DNA from: Geomonas subterranea
Lineage (GTDB): Bacteria > Desulfobacterota > Desulfuromonadia > Geobacterales > Geobacteraceae
Direction: 5' to 3'
Length of the DNA stretch: 64,000 bases
Assembly (NCBI RefSeq): GCF_019063845.1
Contig: NZ_CP077683.1
Location: forward strand, 1,178,001 to 1,242,000
Numbering within the stretch: position 1 is the first letter of the stretch; each line of letters begins with the position of its first letter. The notes beneath the pieces are model-generated. The model did no database searches. It had not been told where the DNA came from and worked only from the letters and a program-made list of their open reading frames with translations. The position numbers and the translations under genes were made by a program. Shown piece after piece: positions 25,609 through 33,539 of this stretch.

Positions 25609-26345
25609 GGCATGTCACTCAACCCTAGCGGGTATGCCCTAAGGGGCTAATGGCATACCATGTAACGCTAACCGGTATGCCGTTAAAGTCTAACGGCATA
25701 CCATGTAACCTAATCAGTATACCGTTTAGGTCTAACGGCATACCATGTAACCTAATCAGTATACCGTTTAGGTCTAACGGCATACCATGTAACCTAATCA
25801 GTATACCGTTTAGGTCTAACGGCATACCATGTAACCTAATCAGTATACCGTTTAGGTCTAACGGCATACCATGTAACCTAATCAATATGCCGTTTGGGTC
25901 TAACGGCATGCCATGTAACCTAACCGGTATGCCGTTTAGGTTTAACGGCATACCATGTAACGCTAACCGGTATGCCGTTTAGGTTTAACGGCATGCCATG
26001 TAACGCTAACCGGTATGCCGTTTGGGTTTAACGGCATGCCATGTAACCTAACCGGTATGCCGTTTAGGTTTAACGGCATACCATGTAACGCTAACCGGTA
26101 TGCCGTTTAGGTCTAACGGCATACCATGTAACGCTAACCGGTATGCCGTTTAGGTTTAACGGCATGCCATGTAACGCTAACCGGTATGCCGTTTAGGTTT
26201 AACGGCATACCATGTAACGCTAACCGGTATGCCGTTTAGGTCTAACGGCATACCATGTAACGCTAACCGGTATGCCGTTTAGGTCTAACGGCATACCATG
26301 TAACGCTAACCGGTATGCCGTTAAGGTCTGACGGCATGCCACTCA
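25609..26345. repeat. Tandem array of 18 hairpin units, 42/43-bp period
   Basis: Units begin with GGCATACC or GGCATGCC at 25609, 25652, 25695, 25737, 25779, 25821, 25863, 25905, 25947, 25990, 26033, 26075, 26118, 26161, 26204, 26247, 26290 and 26333. Each unit reads GGCATACC, ATGTAAC(G)CTAACC, GGTATGCCGTT, a 7-nt T(A/G)GGT(T/C)T, then AAC into the next unit. GGTATGCCGTT pairs with AACGGCATACC across the 7-nt loop (11 bp), and GGCATACC can also pair with GGTATGCC across 14 nt. Units at 25695-25821 are four identical 42-mers of a subtype (AATCAGTATACC). The first and last units are degenerate. The array lies between two convergent genes. There are no unique spacers, so it is not CRISPR. Confidence 0.96.
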
Positions 26346-26409
26346 GGCTTTGCGGCACTCCAAAGGGGTGTAGAAACAGGGGACATGGCAGTTGCTTGCC
26401 TGACGGTAA

Positions 26410-26443
26410 AACAAAAGGGTCTCTTGCGGGAGACCCTTTTGTT
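26410..26443. terminator. Bidirectional terminator between the hairpin array and superoxide dismutase
   Basis: A perfect 14-bp stem (AACAAAAGGGTCTC with GAGACCCTTTTGTT) around TTGCGG. T-rich on both strands, it can stop transcription from the dismutase gene and from the array side. Confidence 0.9.
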
Positions 26444-26472
26444 CCTTTGAGTGGCGGGGCAAGGTCCCGGAT

Positions 26473-27057
26473 TTACATCTGCATCCGCTCCTCGGCCTTG
26501 GTCCACTCGATGTTCTGGAAGAAGGAGTTGATGTAGTCGGCGCGCTTGAGGCCGTAGTCGGTCATGAAGGCGTGCTCGAAGACGTCCATCACCAGGATCG
26601 GGACGCAGCAGGCAGGATGACCGACGTCGTGCTCGTTTATCCAGCAGTTCATCAGCTTGCCGCTGTGCGCGTCCTGGTACAGGATGGCCCAGCCGATACC
26701 GCGCATGGCTCCCACGGACTTGAAGTCCTGGACCCACTCGTCGTAGCTACCGAAGTCCTGGTGCAGTCTTGCCGCCAGCCTGCCATCCTGGTTGATCGGC
26801 TGGTTGCCACCAAGGTTCTCGAAGTAGAGCTCATGCAGCTTCATGCCGTTGAACTCCCACCCGAAGCGCCTCTTCAACTCGGCAAAGACCGGTTCCGAGC
26901 CCTTGCCCTCTTTGCACATCTGCATGAGCTGCTCGTCGAGGGCGTTGCTGTTTTTCACGTACCCCTGGTACAGGGTGAAATGGTTGTTGAGAAGCGCCTC
27001 GCTGAATCCGGGCATCCCGATCAGTTGGGAGTATTCTTTTGCCGTGAACGCCGTCAT
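26473..27057 (-). CDS. Superoxide dismutase, Fe/Mn family
   Basis: A 194-residue cytoplasmic enzyme; the ATG at 27057 is preceded by AAAGGAGAGAG. The four metal ligands of the family are recognisable: a His in the first helix (LLNNHFTLYQGY), a His in KLHELYFENLGG, and Asp plus His in VMDVFEHAFMTDYG. The usual FYW and DVWEHAYY wording is altered (LYF, DVFEHAF), marking a divergent branch, so metal preference (Fe or Mn) cannot be called. It converts superoxide to hydrogen peroxide and oxygen. It is monocistronic, with its own promoter and terminator. Confidence 0.92.
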   Translation of the reverse strand: MTAFTAKEYSQLIGMPGFSEALLNNHFTLYQGYVKNSNALDEQLMQMCKEGKGSEPVFAELKRRFGWEFNGMKLHELYFENLGGNQPINQDGRLAARLHQDFGSYDEWVQDFKSVGAMRGIGWAILYQDAHSGKLMNCWINEHDVGHPACCVPILVMDVFEHAFMTDYGLKRADYINSFFQNIEWTKAEERMQM

Positions 27058-27116
27058 AACTCTCTCCTTTATTAGTTGGATTGGCACGTGCCGTGGTCAC
27101 GCAAAAACACCGACCA

Positions 27117-27144
27117 ATTGTACCGGTGTGGTTAGTTATGTCAA
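27117..27144 (-). promoter_or_regulatory. Promoter of the superoxide dismutase gene
   Basis: On the minus strand TTGACA (27144-27139), a 16-bp spacer and TACAAT (27122-27117), 60 bp before the start codon. Near-consensus in both boxes. Confidence 0.68.
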
Positions 27145-27346
27145 ATGTGGTGTGGTGGCGGAATAGGCAGATTATTTTCATTGACCCCAGGTTCAGTGAT
27201 GGTTAAAGTGACGGTTTGACTGCGGATTGCAGAAATTTCATTCGGTTCATCTTTCTTGCACATTTGGCATCTACCCTGTCGCAGGACTGGTGCTGCCAAC
27301 CCGTCGATGCAGGTGCAGTCTTAAGAATCATTCAAGAGGTGGAATC

Positions 27347-28594
27347 GTGAAAAGAATCATAGGCGCCGTCATACTGTTGACCGTTCTGGGAGTGGCCGGC
27401 TATTTCTACTTCAAACAACCCCCCAAAGCGCAGTACAAGACGCAAAAGGTCGAGCGCGGTGCCATAACCTCCACCGTCTCCGCTACCGGTACCCTCAACG
27501 CGGTGGTCACGGTTCAGGTCGGTACCCAGGTCTCCGGGACTATCGCCAAGCTCTACGTCGACTTCAATTCGCCGGTGAAGAAGGGGCAGCCCATCGCCCA
27601 GATCGATCCCGCCCTGTTCAATTCGGCCGTGCAGCAATCGCGCGGCAACGCCCTCAACGCCGAGGCGACTCTCGCCAAGGCCAAGGTGACGGTTGCCGAT
27701 GCCAAGAGGACTCTTGGACGCAACAGGGAACTGCTGAAGGAAGGGATCGTCGCTCAGAGCGATCTCGACGCTGCGCAGACCGCGTATGATTCCGCGCTTG
27801 CCGGCGTGAGGGCGGCCGAGGCATCCGTGATGCAGACTCGCGGCTCCCTGAAGCAGGCCGAGACCAACCTGAACTACTCCACCATCAGGTCCCCGGTGGA
27901 TGGCATCGTCGTCTCGCGCAACGTGGACGTCGGGCAGACGGTTGCCGCCTCATTCCAGACGCCGACCCTCTTCACCATCGCCCAGGACCTCACCAAGATG
28001 CAGATCGACACGAGCGTGGACGAGTCGGACATCAGCAAGCTGAAGGTGGGGCAGAAGGCAACCTTCACGGTGGACGCCTACTCGGACCGGCAGTTCGAGG
28101 GAACCGTGGTGCAGATCAGGAACGCACCCGTCGTCACCCAGAACGTGGTCACGTACGTCACGGTCATAGCGGTGGACAACAAGGAACTGAAACTAAAGCC
28201 GGGGATGACGGCCAACGTCACAGTGGAGACGCTGAGAAAGGATAACCTGCTCAAGGTCCCGGCTGCGGCGCTCCGTTTCAAGCCGCGATCCGATAAAGAG
28301 AAGAGCGCCTCCGGGAAGGGGGGTGCCGGGAGCATGACCGGCGCAGGCGGCGGACGCGGCGCGGGGAACGGTCCCAAGGGAAAACCCGGTGGCAAGGATG
28401 GCGGACAGAAGGTCTACACCCTCGATGCCGAAGGGAAACCGTCGCCGGTCACCATCACCACCGGGATCAGTGACGGAAGTTTCGTCGAGGTGTTGAGCGG
28501 CAATCTGAAGGAAGGCGACGACGTCATCATCGAGCAGGTGAGCCAGGATAAGAAGAAAAACGGCATGAGCTCCCCCATGGGACCGAGGTTCTAA
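27347..28594 (+). CDS. macA: MacA-like periplasmic adaptor (membrane fusion protein)
   Basis: A 415-residue adaptor starting at GTG 27347, with AAGAGGTGG upstream. Residues 4-22 are an N-terminal membrane anchor. A barrel-sandwich half motif (GTLNAVVTVQVGTQVSGTIAKLYVDFNSPVKKGQPIAQID) leads into a long helical hairpin (about 90-170). The second lipoyl half follows (IRSPVDGIVVSRNVDVGQTV), then beta-barrel and membrane-proximal domains. A Gly/Lys-rich insertion near 325-350 (GKGGAGSMTGAGGGRGAGNG) is unusual and probably disordered. It starts the adaptor-ATPase-permease-TolC operon and links the inner-membrane pump to the outer-membrane tube. Confidence 0.92.
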   Translation: MKRIIGAVILLTVLGVAGYFYFKQPPKAQYKTQKVERGAITSTVSATGTLNAVVTVQVGTQVSGTIAKLYVDFNSPVKKGQPIAQIDPALFNSAVQQSRGNALNAEATLAKAKVTVADAKRTLGRNRELLKEGIVAQSDLDAAQTAYDSALAGVRAAEASVMQTRGSLKQAETNLNYSTIRSPVDGIVVSRNVDVGQTVAASFQTPTLFTIAQDLTKMQIDTSVDESDISKLKVGQKATFTVDAYSDRQFEGTVVQIRNAPVVTQNVVTYVTVIAVDNKELKLKPGMTANVTVETLRKDNLLKVPAAALRFKPRSDKEKSASGKGGAGSMTGAGGGRGAGNGPKGKPGGKDGGQKVYTLDAEGKPSPVTITTGISDGSFVEVLSGNLKEGDDVIIEQVSQDKKKNGMSSPMGPRF

Positions 28595-29320
28595 ATGGAC
28601 GAAGTGGTCCGTCTCAGCGACGTCGTCAAGATCTATACCATGGGAGAGGAGCGCGTCGAGGCCATGAAGGGGGTTTCCTTCACGGTGCACCGCGGCGAGT
28701 TCGTCTCCATCATGGGGGCCTCCGGCAGCGGCAAGTCCACCTGCATGAACATCCTGGGATGCCTGGACGTCCCGACGCGGGGTAGCTACTTCCTGGACGG
28801 CGTCGACGTGGGGAGGCTTTCCGCCGACGCGCTGGCCGAGGTGCGCAACAGGAAACTCGGCTTCGTGTTCCAGGGGTTCAACCTGCTGGCCCGCACCACT
28901 GCGCGGCAGAACGTGGAACTCCCCCTGGTTTACTCCCAGGTTCCCGCGGCAGAGCGCAGGGCGCGCGCACTCGAGGCGCTGGAGCGTGTGGGGCTCGCGG
29001 GAAGGGAAGGGCATTATTCGAACCAGCTTTCCGGCGGACAACAGCAGCGCGTCGCCATCGCCCGCGCCCTGGTGAACCGGCCGTCCATCATCCTGGCAGA
29101 CGAGCCCACCGGTAACCTCGATTCCAGGACCACCATCGAGATCATGTCGATCTTCCAGGAATTGAACCGGCAGGGGATCACCATCATCATGGTGACCCAC
29201 GAGCCCGACGTGGCCGAGTTCACTAACCGGCACATCATCTTCCGCGACGGGGAGGTCATCTCCGACCAGCCGTACCAGCCCAAGACCGCAGCCTTGCCCG
29301 CGGAGGTGCAGCACCCATGA
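28595..29320 (+). CDS. MacB-type ABC ATPase
   Basis: A 241-residue nucleotide-binding subunit that begins immediately after the adaptor stop codon. Walker A is GASGSGKST, Q-loop FVFQGFNLLARTT, signature LSGGQQQRVAIARAL, Walker [13 protein letters not shown], and H-loop VTHEPDV. In classical MacB this domain is fused to the permease; here it is a separate polypeptide, as in many Gram-negative YknY/LolD-like sets. It overlaps the permease start by 4 bp (ATGA), implying coupled translation and equal amounts. Confidence 0.94.
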   Translation: MDEVVRLSDVVKIYTMGEERVEAMKGVSFTVHRGEFVSIMGASGSGKSTCMNILGCLDVPTRGSYFLDGVDVGRLSADALAEVRNRKLGFVFQGFNLLARTTARQNVELPLVYSQVPAAERRARALEALERVGLAGREGHYSNQLSGGQQQRVAIARALVNRPSIILADEPTGNLDSRTTIEIMSIFQELNRQGITIIMVTHEPDVAEFTNRHIIFRDGEVISDQPYQPKTAALPAEVQHP

Positions 29321-30546
29321 CGACCCTTTACCAAAGCCTGCTCATAGCGCTGCGCGCCCTGCGCGTCAACAAGATGCGCGCGCTGCTCACCATGCTGGGC
29401 ATCATCATCGGGATCGCCGCGGTGATCGCCATGGTTGCCATCGGCGCCGGCGCGAGCAAGATGATCTCTGACCAGATCTCCAGCATCGGATCGAACCTGC
29501 TCCTGGTGCTCCCGGGATCGGTCACCTCCGGGGGGATGCGCTCCGGTTCCGGCGGAACCCAGACGCTCACCTATGACGATGCGCGTGCCATCAAGGCAGA
29601 GTGCCCGTCGGTCGGGGCGGTGGCCCCGAACGTGCGCGGCTCCGGCCAGGTGGTGTATGGCAACCAGAACTGGTCCACCGTAGTCTACGGTGTCACGCCG
29701 GAAATGGTCGACGTCCGTGACTGGACCATCGTCGGCGGCCGCAACATCACCCAGTCCGATGTCGATGGCGCCACCAAGAACTGCTTGATCGGCCAGACCG
29801 TCGCTGATAACCTCTTCGGCGGCACCGATCCGGTGGGAAAGATCATCCGGATCAAGAAGATACCCTTCGCCGTGGTCGGCGTTCTCGGGAGGAAGGGGCA
29901 GTCGCCCCAGGGGCAGGACCAGGACGACGTGATCTACGTGCCACTGCGGACCGCGCAGAGAAAGCTTTTGGGGAGCCAGTTCCCCAACGTGGTCGGCTCC
30001 ATCATGGTGCAGGCCAAGGATGCCGAGGTGCTGGACAAGGCTCAGGACGAGGTCACCGAGCTTTTGAACCAGCGGCATCGGATCGGCCCCAACCGCGAGG
30101 TCGATTACACCATCAGGAACCTTTCCGAGCTTCTGGCGGTCACAGAGCAGTCCTCCAAGGTGATGTCCATCCTGCTGGGCGCAGTGGCCTCGATCTCCCT
30201 CGTGGTAGGTGGGATCGGCATCATGAACATCATGCTGGTCTCGGTGACTGAGAGGACCCGTGAGATAGGCATCCGCATCGCCATCGGAGCGAAGAAGCGT
30301 GACATACTGCTGCAGTTTCTGACCGAGGCCGTGCTCCTCACCACGTGCGGCGGCTTGATCGGGATGCTGCTCGGGGTGGCCGGAGCGAAGCTCGTGGCGA
30401 GTCTCATCGGCTGGCCTACCCTGGTCTCCGTCAACACCATCATCATAGCCTTCGCCTTCTCTGCCGGAGTGGGGGTCTTCTTCGGTTTCTACCCGGCGCG
30501 CAAGGCGGCGGCGCTGAACCCCATCGACGCACTGAGATACGAGTAG
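29317..30546 (+). CDS. MacB-type ABC permease
   Basis: A 409-residue permease with the MacB_PCD plus FtsX layout: TM1 at about 17-40 (MRALLTMLGIIIGIAAVIAMVAIGAG), a large periplasmic domain (45-280), and three C-terminal helices with SVTERTREIGIRIAIGAKKRDIL and the closing PARKAAALNPIDALRYE. MacB-type permeases do not form a channel for the substrate. They push the adaptor-TolC conduit to expel periplasmic cargo such as macrolides, peptides or siderophores. The cargo is unknown here. Confidence 0.93.
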   Translation: MTTLYQSLLIALRALRVNKMRALLTMLGIIIGIAAVIAMVAIGAGASKMISDQISSIGSNLLLVLPGSVTSGGMRSGSGGTQTLTYDDARAIKAECPSVGAVAPNVRGSGQVVYGNQNWSTVVYGVTPEMVDVRDWTIVGGRNITQSDVDGATKNCLIGQTVADNLFGGTDPVGKIIRIKKIPFAVVGVLGRKGQSPQGQDQDDVIYVPLRTAQRKLLGSQFPNVVGSIMVQAKDAEVLDKAQDEVTELLNQRHRIGPNREVDYTIRNLSELLAVTEQSSKVMSILLGAVASISLVVGGIGIMNIMLVSVTERTREIGIRIAIGAKKRDILLQFLTEAVLLTTCGGLIGMLLGVAGAKLVASLIGWPTLVSVNTIIIAFAFSAGVGVFFGFYPARKAAALNPIDALRYE

Positions 30547-30577
30547 CGTTTCAACAAGCAGGTTGAAAGGATCGCTT

Positions 30578-32059
30578 ATGAAGAAAAACAGCAAAACCGC
30601 GCTGGCCCTCTCCCTCGGCCTTGTGCTCGGCGCCACCGCCCCGGCTTTCGCCCAGCCGGCCGTCAACCTGACACTGAAAGACGCCATCAGGATGGCGTTC
30701 GAGAAGAACCTCGACCTGAAGGTGGAACTCTACAACCCCGCCATGGCCGAGGCCGACATCCGCCGCAACCTGGGGATCTACGACCCGAAGCTTACCCTGG
30801 GCGTTAACTATGAACGCAGCAACAGCAGCAACATCCTGACCTTCCGCCCGCAGCCGGTTGACCAGGTCACCGCGAGCGCCGGGGTGAGCCAGCTTCTTCC
30901 GACCGGAACGGTCGTCGGGGTGACAGCGCAGAGTGGATGGATCAGCAACTCGGCCAAGTACTACTCCAACGCCATCGACCTCTCCCTGGCGCAACCCCTG
31001 CTCAAGGGGTTCGGGCAGGAGAACACCGAACTGGCCATCAACGTCTCCCGTTTCACCAAGGGTGAGACGATGAACGTCTTCAGGACCCGGCTGAGCGACA
31101 CCGTCGCCAGGGTGCGCAACGACTACTTCCAGCTCTACAACCTGCTGGAGGTGCTCGAGGTGCGCCGTACCTCGCTCGCCCTGGCCAAGCGGATTCTGCA
31201 GGACGACCAGGGGCGGGTCAAGGCGGGCGTGCTCCCCGCGTACGAACTTTTGAACTCCGAGTTCCAGGTCGCCACCCGGGAGAAGCAGGTCATCGACGCG
31301 GAGCGGGCGGTCCGGGACCAGATGGACGTGCTGCGCGTGGAACTGCAGCTTCCTCAGGACGCGGAGATCGTCCTGGCCGACCAGCCGTACCGCGGCAACT
31401 TCAACATCCTTGAGCAACAGGCGCTGAACGATGCGCTTGAAAACCGCACCGAACTGGCCACGCAGCGTGACGTCATAAAGATCAACGATCTGCAGCAGCG
31501 GGTGGCGAAAAACCAGACATTGCCCGACCTTACCCTGAACGCCAGCGTCGGCACCGGTGGCTTTGACCGCCGATTCCTGGGGGGGCTGGAGAAGACCGCC
31601 ACCATCGACGAGCCGAGCTGGGGGGTGGGGCTTCAGTTCAGCTATCCGCTTGGCAACCGCAGCGCCGAGAACGACTACATAAGGAAGAAACTCGCCCTGG
31701 AGCAGGCGCAGACCCAGTTGCAAAACCTGGAATCAACCGTGGTCAGGGACGTGAAGGCGGCGCTCCGCCTGGTGGCGGCAAGCTACACCCAGCTCGACGT
31801 GACCGCGCGCGGCACCGCCTACGCCCAGGACCGGTTGCGCGCCTTCCAGAAACGGCACGACGTGGGGCTTGCCACCACCAAGGATGTCTTCGACGTGGAG
31901 AACGACCTGGTGACCGCCAAGGGGAACCAGATCCAGGCCCTGGTGGATTACAACAATTCCATCACCCAGCTCTGGCGGGTGACCGGGATGATTTTGGACC
32001 AGGAGGGGATCAACGTGACGGAGACCCAGGCCGACCACCTGTATCAAAATATGAAGTAG
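30578..32059 (+). CDS. TolC-family outer-membrane efflux protein
   Basis: A 493-residue protein with ATG at 30578 (AAGGA upstream; an in-frame TTG at 30563 is less likely). A signal peptide is cleaved after AFA, near residue 24. Two OEP repeats follow, with long helices and periodic strands, including LTLKDAIRMAFEKNLDLKVELYNP at the mature start and RGTAYAQDRLRAFQKRHDVGLATTKDVFDVENDL near the end. It forms the trimeric outer-membrane duct for the adaptor/ATPase/permease set encoded just upstream (31 bp gap), completing a self-contained tripartite exporter. Confidence 0.92.
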   Translation: MKKNSKTALALSLGLVLGATAPAFAQPAVNLTLKDAIRMAFEKNLDLKVELYNPAMAEADIRRNLGIYDPKLTLGVNYERSNSSNILTFRPQPVDQVTASAGVSQLLPTGTVVGVTAQSGWISNSAKYYSNAIDLSLAQPLLKGFGQENTELAINVSRFTKGETMNVFRTRLSDTVARVRNDYFQLYNLLEVLEVRRTSLALAKRILQDDQGRVKAGVLPAYELLNSEFQVATREKQVIDAERAVRDQMDVLRVELQLPQDAEIVLADQPYRGNFNILEQQALNDALENRTELATQRDVIKINDLQQRVAKNQTLPDLTLNASVGTGGFDRRFLGGLEKTATIDEPSWGVGLQFSYPLGNRSAENDYIRKKLALEQAQTQLQNLESTVVRDVKAALRLVAASYTQLDVTARGTAYAQDRLRAFQKRHDVGLATTKDVFDVENDLVTAKGNQIQALVDYNNSITQLWRVTGMILDQEGINVTETQADHLYQNMK

Positions 32060-32141
32060 CCGCCGCGACCGCCCCTTGTTTGCCAGTCGCATGATACACG
32101 CTACAATTGGCGGGTGTTAAGGCGGGAGGGCGGAGGTGGCT

Positions 32142-32399
32142 ATGCAAAGGGTGCGTTACGAGCATGTTCATCAGATCAGGTTCACGGCGGTCGGAGCCGA
32201 GACCATCGGTGACCTGATCCGGACTTTCGAGGAGAGTCTGCAGCTCTTGAAGCATTGGGACGAAAAGGGAATTCAGCTGGACCCACATGGCGTGGGGAGC
32301 AACTACGCCATCTTTTACACCTACGACGAAGCAGTGGCCAGGGAGGAGGGGTTCGAACGGATACGGACCGAGTCGGGAAACCCGCTTCCACGCCGCTGA
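32142..32399 (+). CDS. Small conserved-looking protein of unknown function
   Basis: An 85-residue soluble protein with GGAGG 5 bp before ATG 32142. The sequence MQRVRYEHVHQIRFTAVGAETIGDLIRTFEESLQLLKHWDEKGIQLDPHG has a helix-rich middle and ends in a Pro/Arg tail. I recognise no domain or catalytic motif. It follows the TolC gene by 82 bp and has its own terminator. The good ribosome binding site and codon pattern make it a likely real gene. Confidence 0.65.
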   Translation: MQRVRYEHVHQIRFTAVGAETIGDLIRTFEESLQLLKHWDEKGIQLDPHGVGSNYAIFYTYDEAVAREEGFERIRTESGNPLPRR

Positions 32400-32423
32400 G
32401 TGGCTGGTACGTGGGACAGTGAT

Positions 32424-32460
32424 AAAGGGGACAGGCACCTGCGGAGCCCGTCCCCTTTTT
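32424..32460 (+). terminator. Terminator (AAAGGGGAC...GTCCCCTTT type)
   Basis: AAAGGGGAC and GTCCCCTTT form the stem, extended by GGC/GCC with one A-C mismatch, and a T5 run follows. A relative of this hairpin lacking the T run sits at 35821-35860. Confidence 0.85.
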
Positions 32461-32534
32461 GCTTCCATGATACGCCTCACCTGTGAGATACTTTGCCGTC
32501 ACCATCTCCGCACGACGTCAAAGGCAAAGGAAAC

Positions 32535-33311
32535 ATGTCACATCTGCACCGCTTTTCCCGTACCGAACTCCTCATTGGACCCGCTGGGCTCGACAAACTG
32601 AAAAACTCAACCGTCGCCATCTTCGGCCTGGGGGGGGTAGGGAGCTACGCCGCCGAAGCGCTGGTGCGCGCAGGGGTAGGCCACCTGGTCATCGTCGATT
32701 TCGACGACATCTGCCTCACCAACGTGAACCGGCAGTTGCACGCCATGGACGGCACCGTCGGCAAGGCCAAGGCCCTGGTCATGGCCGAGCGCATGCGCCA
32801 GATCAACCCGCAGGCCGAGATCGTCCCCTACCAGGATTTCTACTCCGCCGAAAACAGCGAGTTCCTGCTCCATGATCACTACGATTATGTCGTCGATGCC
32901 ATCGACCACATAACCAGCAAGCTGCACCTGATCCGCACCTGCCGCGAAAAGGACATCCCCATCATCTCCAGCATGGGGGCCGCCGCCAAGGTCGACCCGA
33001 CCAAGATCGGCGTCGCCGACATTTCCCAGACCCACAAGTGCCGCATGGCGCGCTCGGTCCGCAAACTGCTGAAGAAGCAGGGGATAGAAAAGGGTGTGAA
33101 GGTCGTGTTCTCGACCGAGGAGTACCGCGAGCAGGAGGTGAAGGATGGCGGCTGCAAGGGTAACTGCATCTGCCCCAACAAGGACGACCAGAAGTTCTCG
33201 TGCGAGCACCGCCGCGTCATCCTCGGGAGCGTGTCGTTCATCCCGTCCATCTTCGGGCTCACCATGGCGGGGGTGGTGGTGAACGATCTGCTGGCGGCGC
33301 GGCCCGATTAG
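32535..33311 (+). CDS. tcdA: tRNA threonylcarbamoyladenosine dehydratase (TcdA/CsdL, ThiF superfamily)
   Basis: A 258-residue E1-like enzyme with ATG 32535 behind AAAGGAAAC. The nucleotide-binding motif FGLGGVGSYAAEAL, the VDFDDICLTNVNRQ segment with the adenylation Arg, and YVVDAIDHITSKL match TcdA rather than ThiF or MoeB. A late KGNCICPNK cysteine cluster is also present. TcdA uses ATP to cyclise the t6A modification at position 37 of ANN-decoding tRNAs. It acts in the cytoplasm, and its sulfur partner genes (csd) are not nearby. It stands alone with a terminator. Confidence 0.92.
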   Translation: MSHLHRFSRTELLIGPAGLDKLKNSTVAIFGLGGVGSYAAEALVRAGVGHLVIVDFDDICLTNVNRQLHAMDGTVGKAKALVMAERMRQINPQAEIVPYQDFYSAENSEFLLHDHYDYVVDAIDHITSKLHLIRTCREKDIPIISSMGAAAKVDPTKIGVADISQTHKCRMARSVRKLLKKQGIEKGVKVVFSTEEYREQEVKDGGCKGNCICPNKDDQKFSCEHRRVILGSVSFIPSIFGLTMAGVVVNDLLAARPD

Positions 33312-33341
33312 GGGGCGCTGCAGGGGGAGGGTGGATCATAG

Positions 33342-33376
33342 AATGCCCGGGGGTGTTGCTTCGGGCATTTTCTTTT
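33342..33376 (+). terminator. Terminator of the tcdA-like gene
   Basis: AATGCCCG and CGGGCATT (8 bp) around a 12-nt loop, then TTTTCTTTTT, 30 bp after the stop codon. Confidence 0.82.
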
Positions 33377-33436
33377 TCCACCGGTGTGAAGTTCTGGCAT
33401 CCGCGTTGGCGATGGTCGTGGTGTCTTGGGTATGGG

Positions 33437-33515
33437 GGGCGAATGATTATTCGCCCCTACAGTGGACGGGATCGCCGTCGGTTTGCGCCTTGTAGGGGCG
33501 AATAATCATTCGCCC
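33437..33515. repeat. Pair of GTAG-type palindromic repeats
   Basis: Copies at 33437-33462 (GGGCGAATGATTATTCGCCC then CTACAG) and 33491-33515 (TGTAG then GGGCGAATAATCATTCGCCC), pointing apart, between the convergent tcdA-like and DUF72 genes. Confidence 0.88.
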
Positions 33516-33539
33516 GGTTTTCGTACCAGTGCCGGCTCC

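Noticed and set aside
25625-25982. Open frames on both strands through the hairpin array (14-residue repeats such as LDLNGILIRLHGMP)
   Set aside because: They exist only because part of the array has a 42-bp (14-codon) period. They break where 43-bp units begin, lack ribosome binding sites, and have no protein-like composition.
25609-26345. CRISPR array
   Set aside because: The repeats are directly contiguous with no unique spacers, and no cas gene is in the window.
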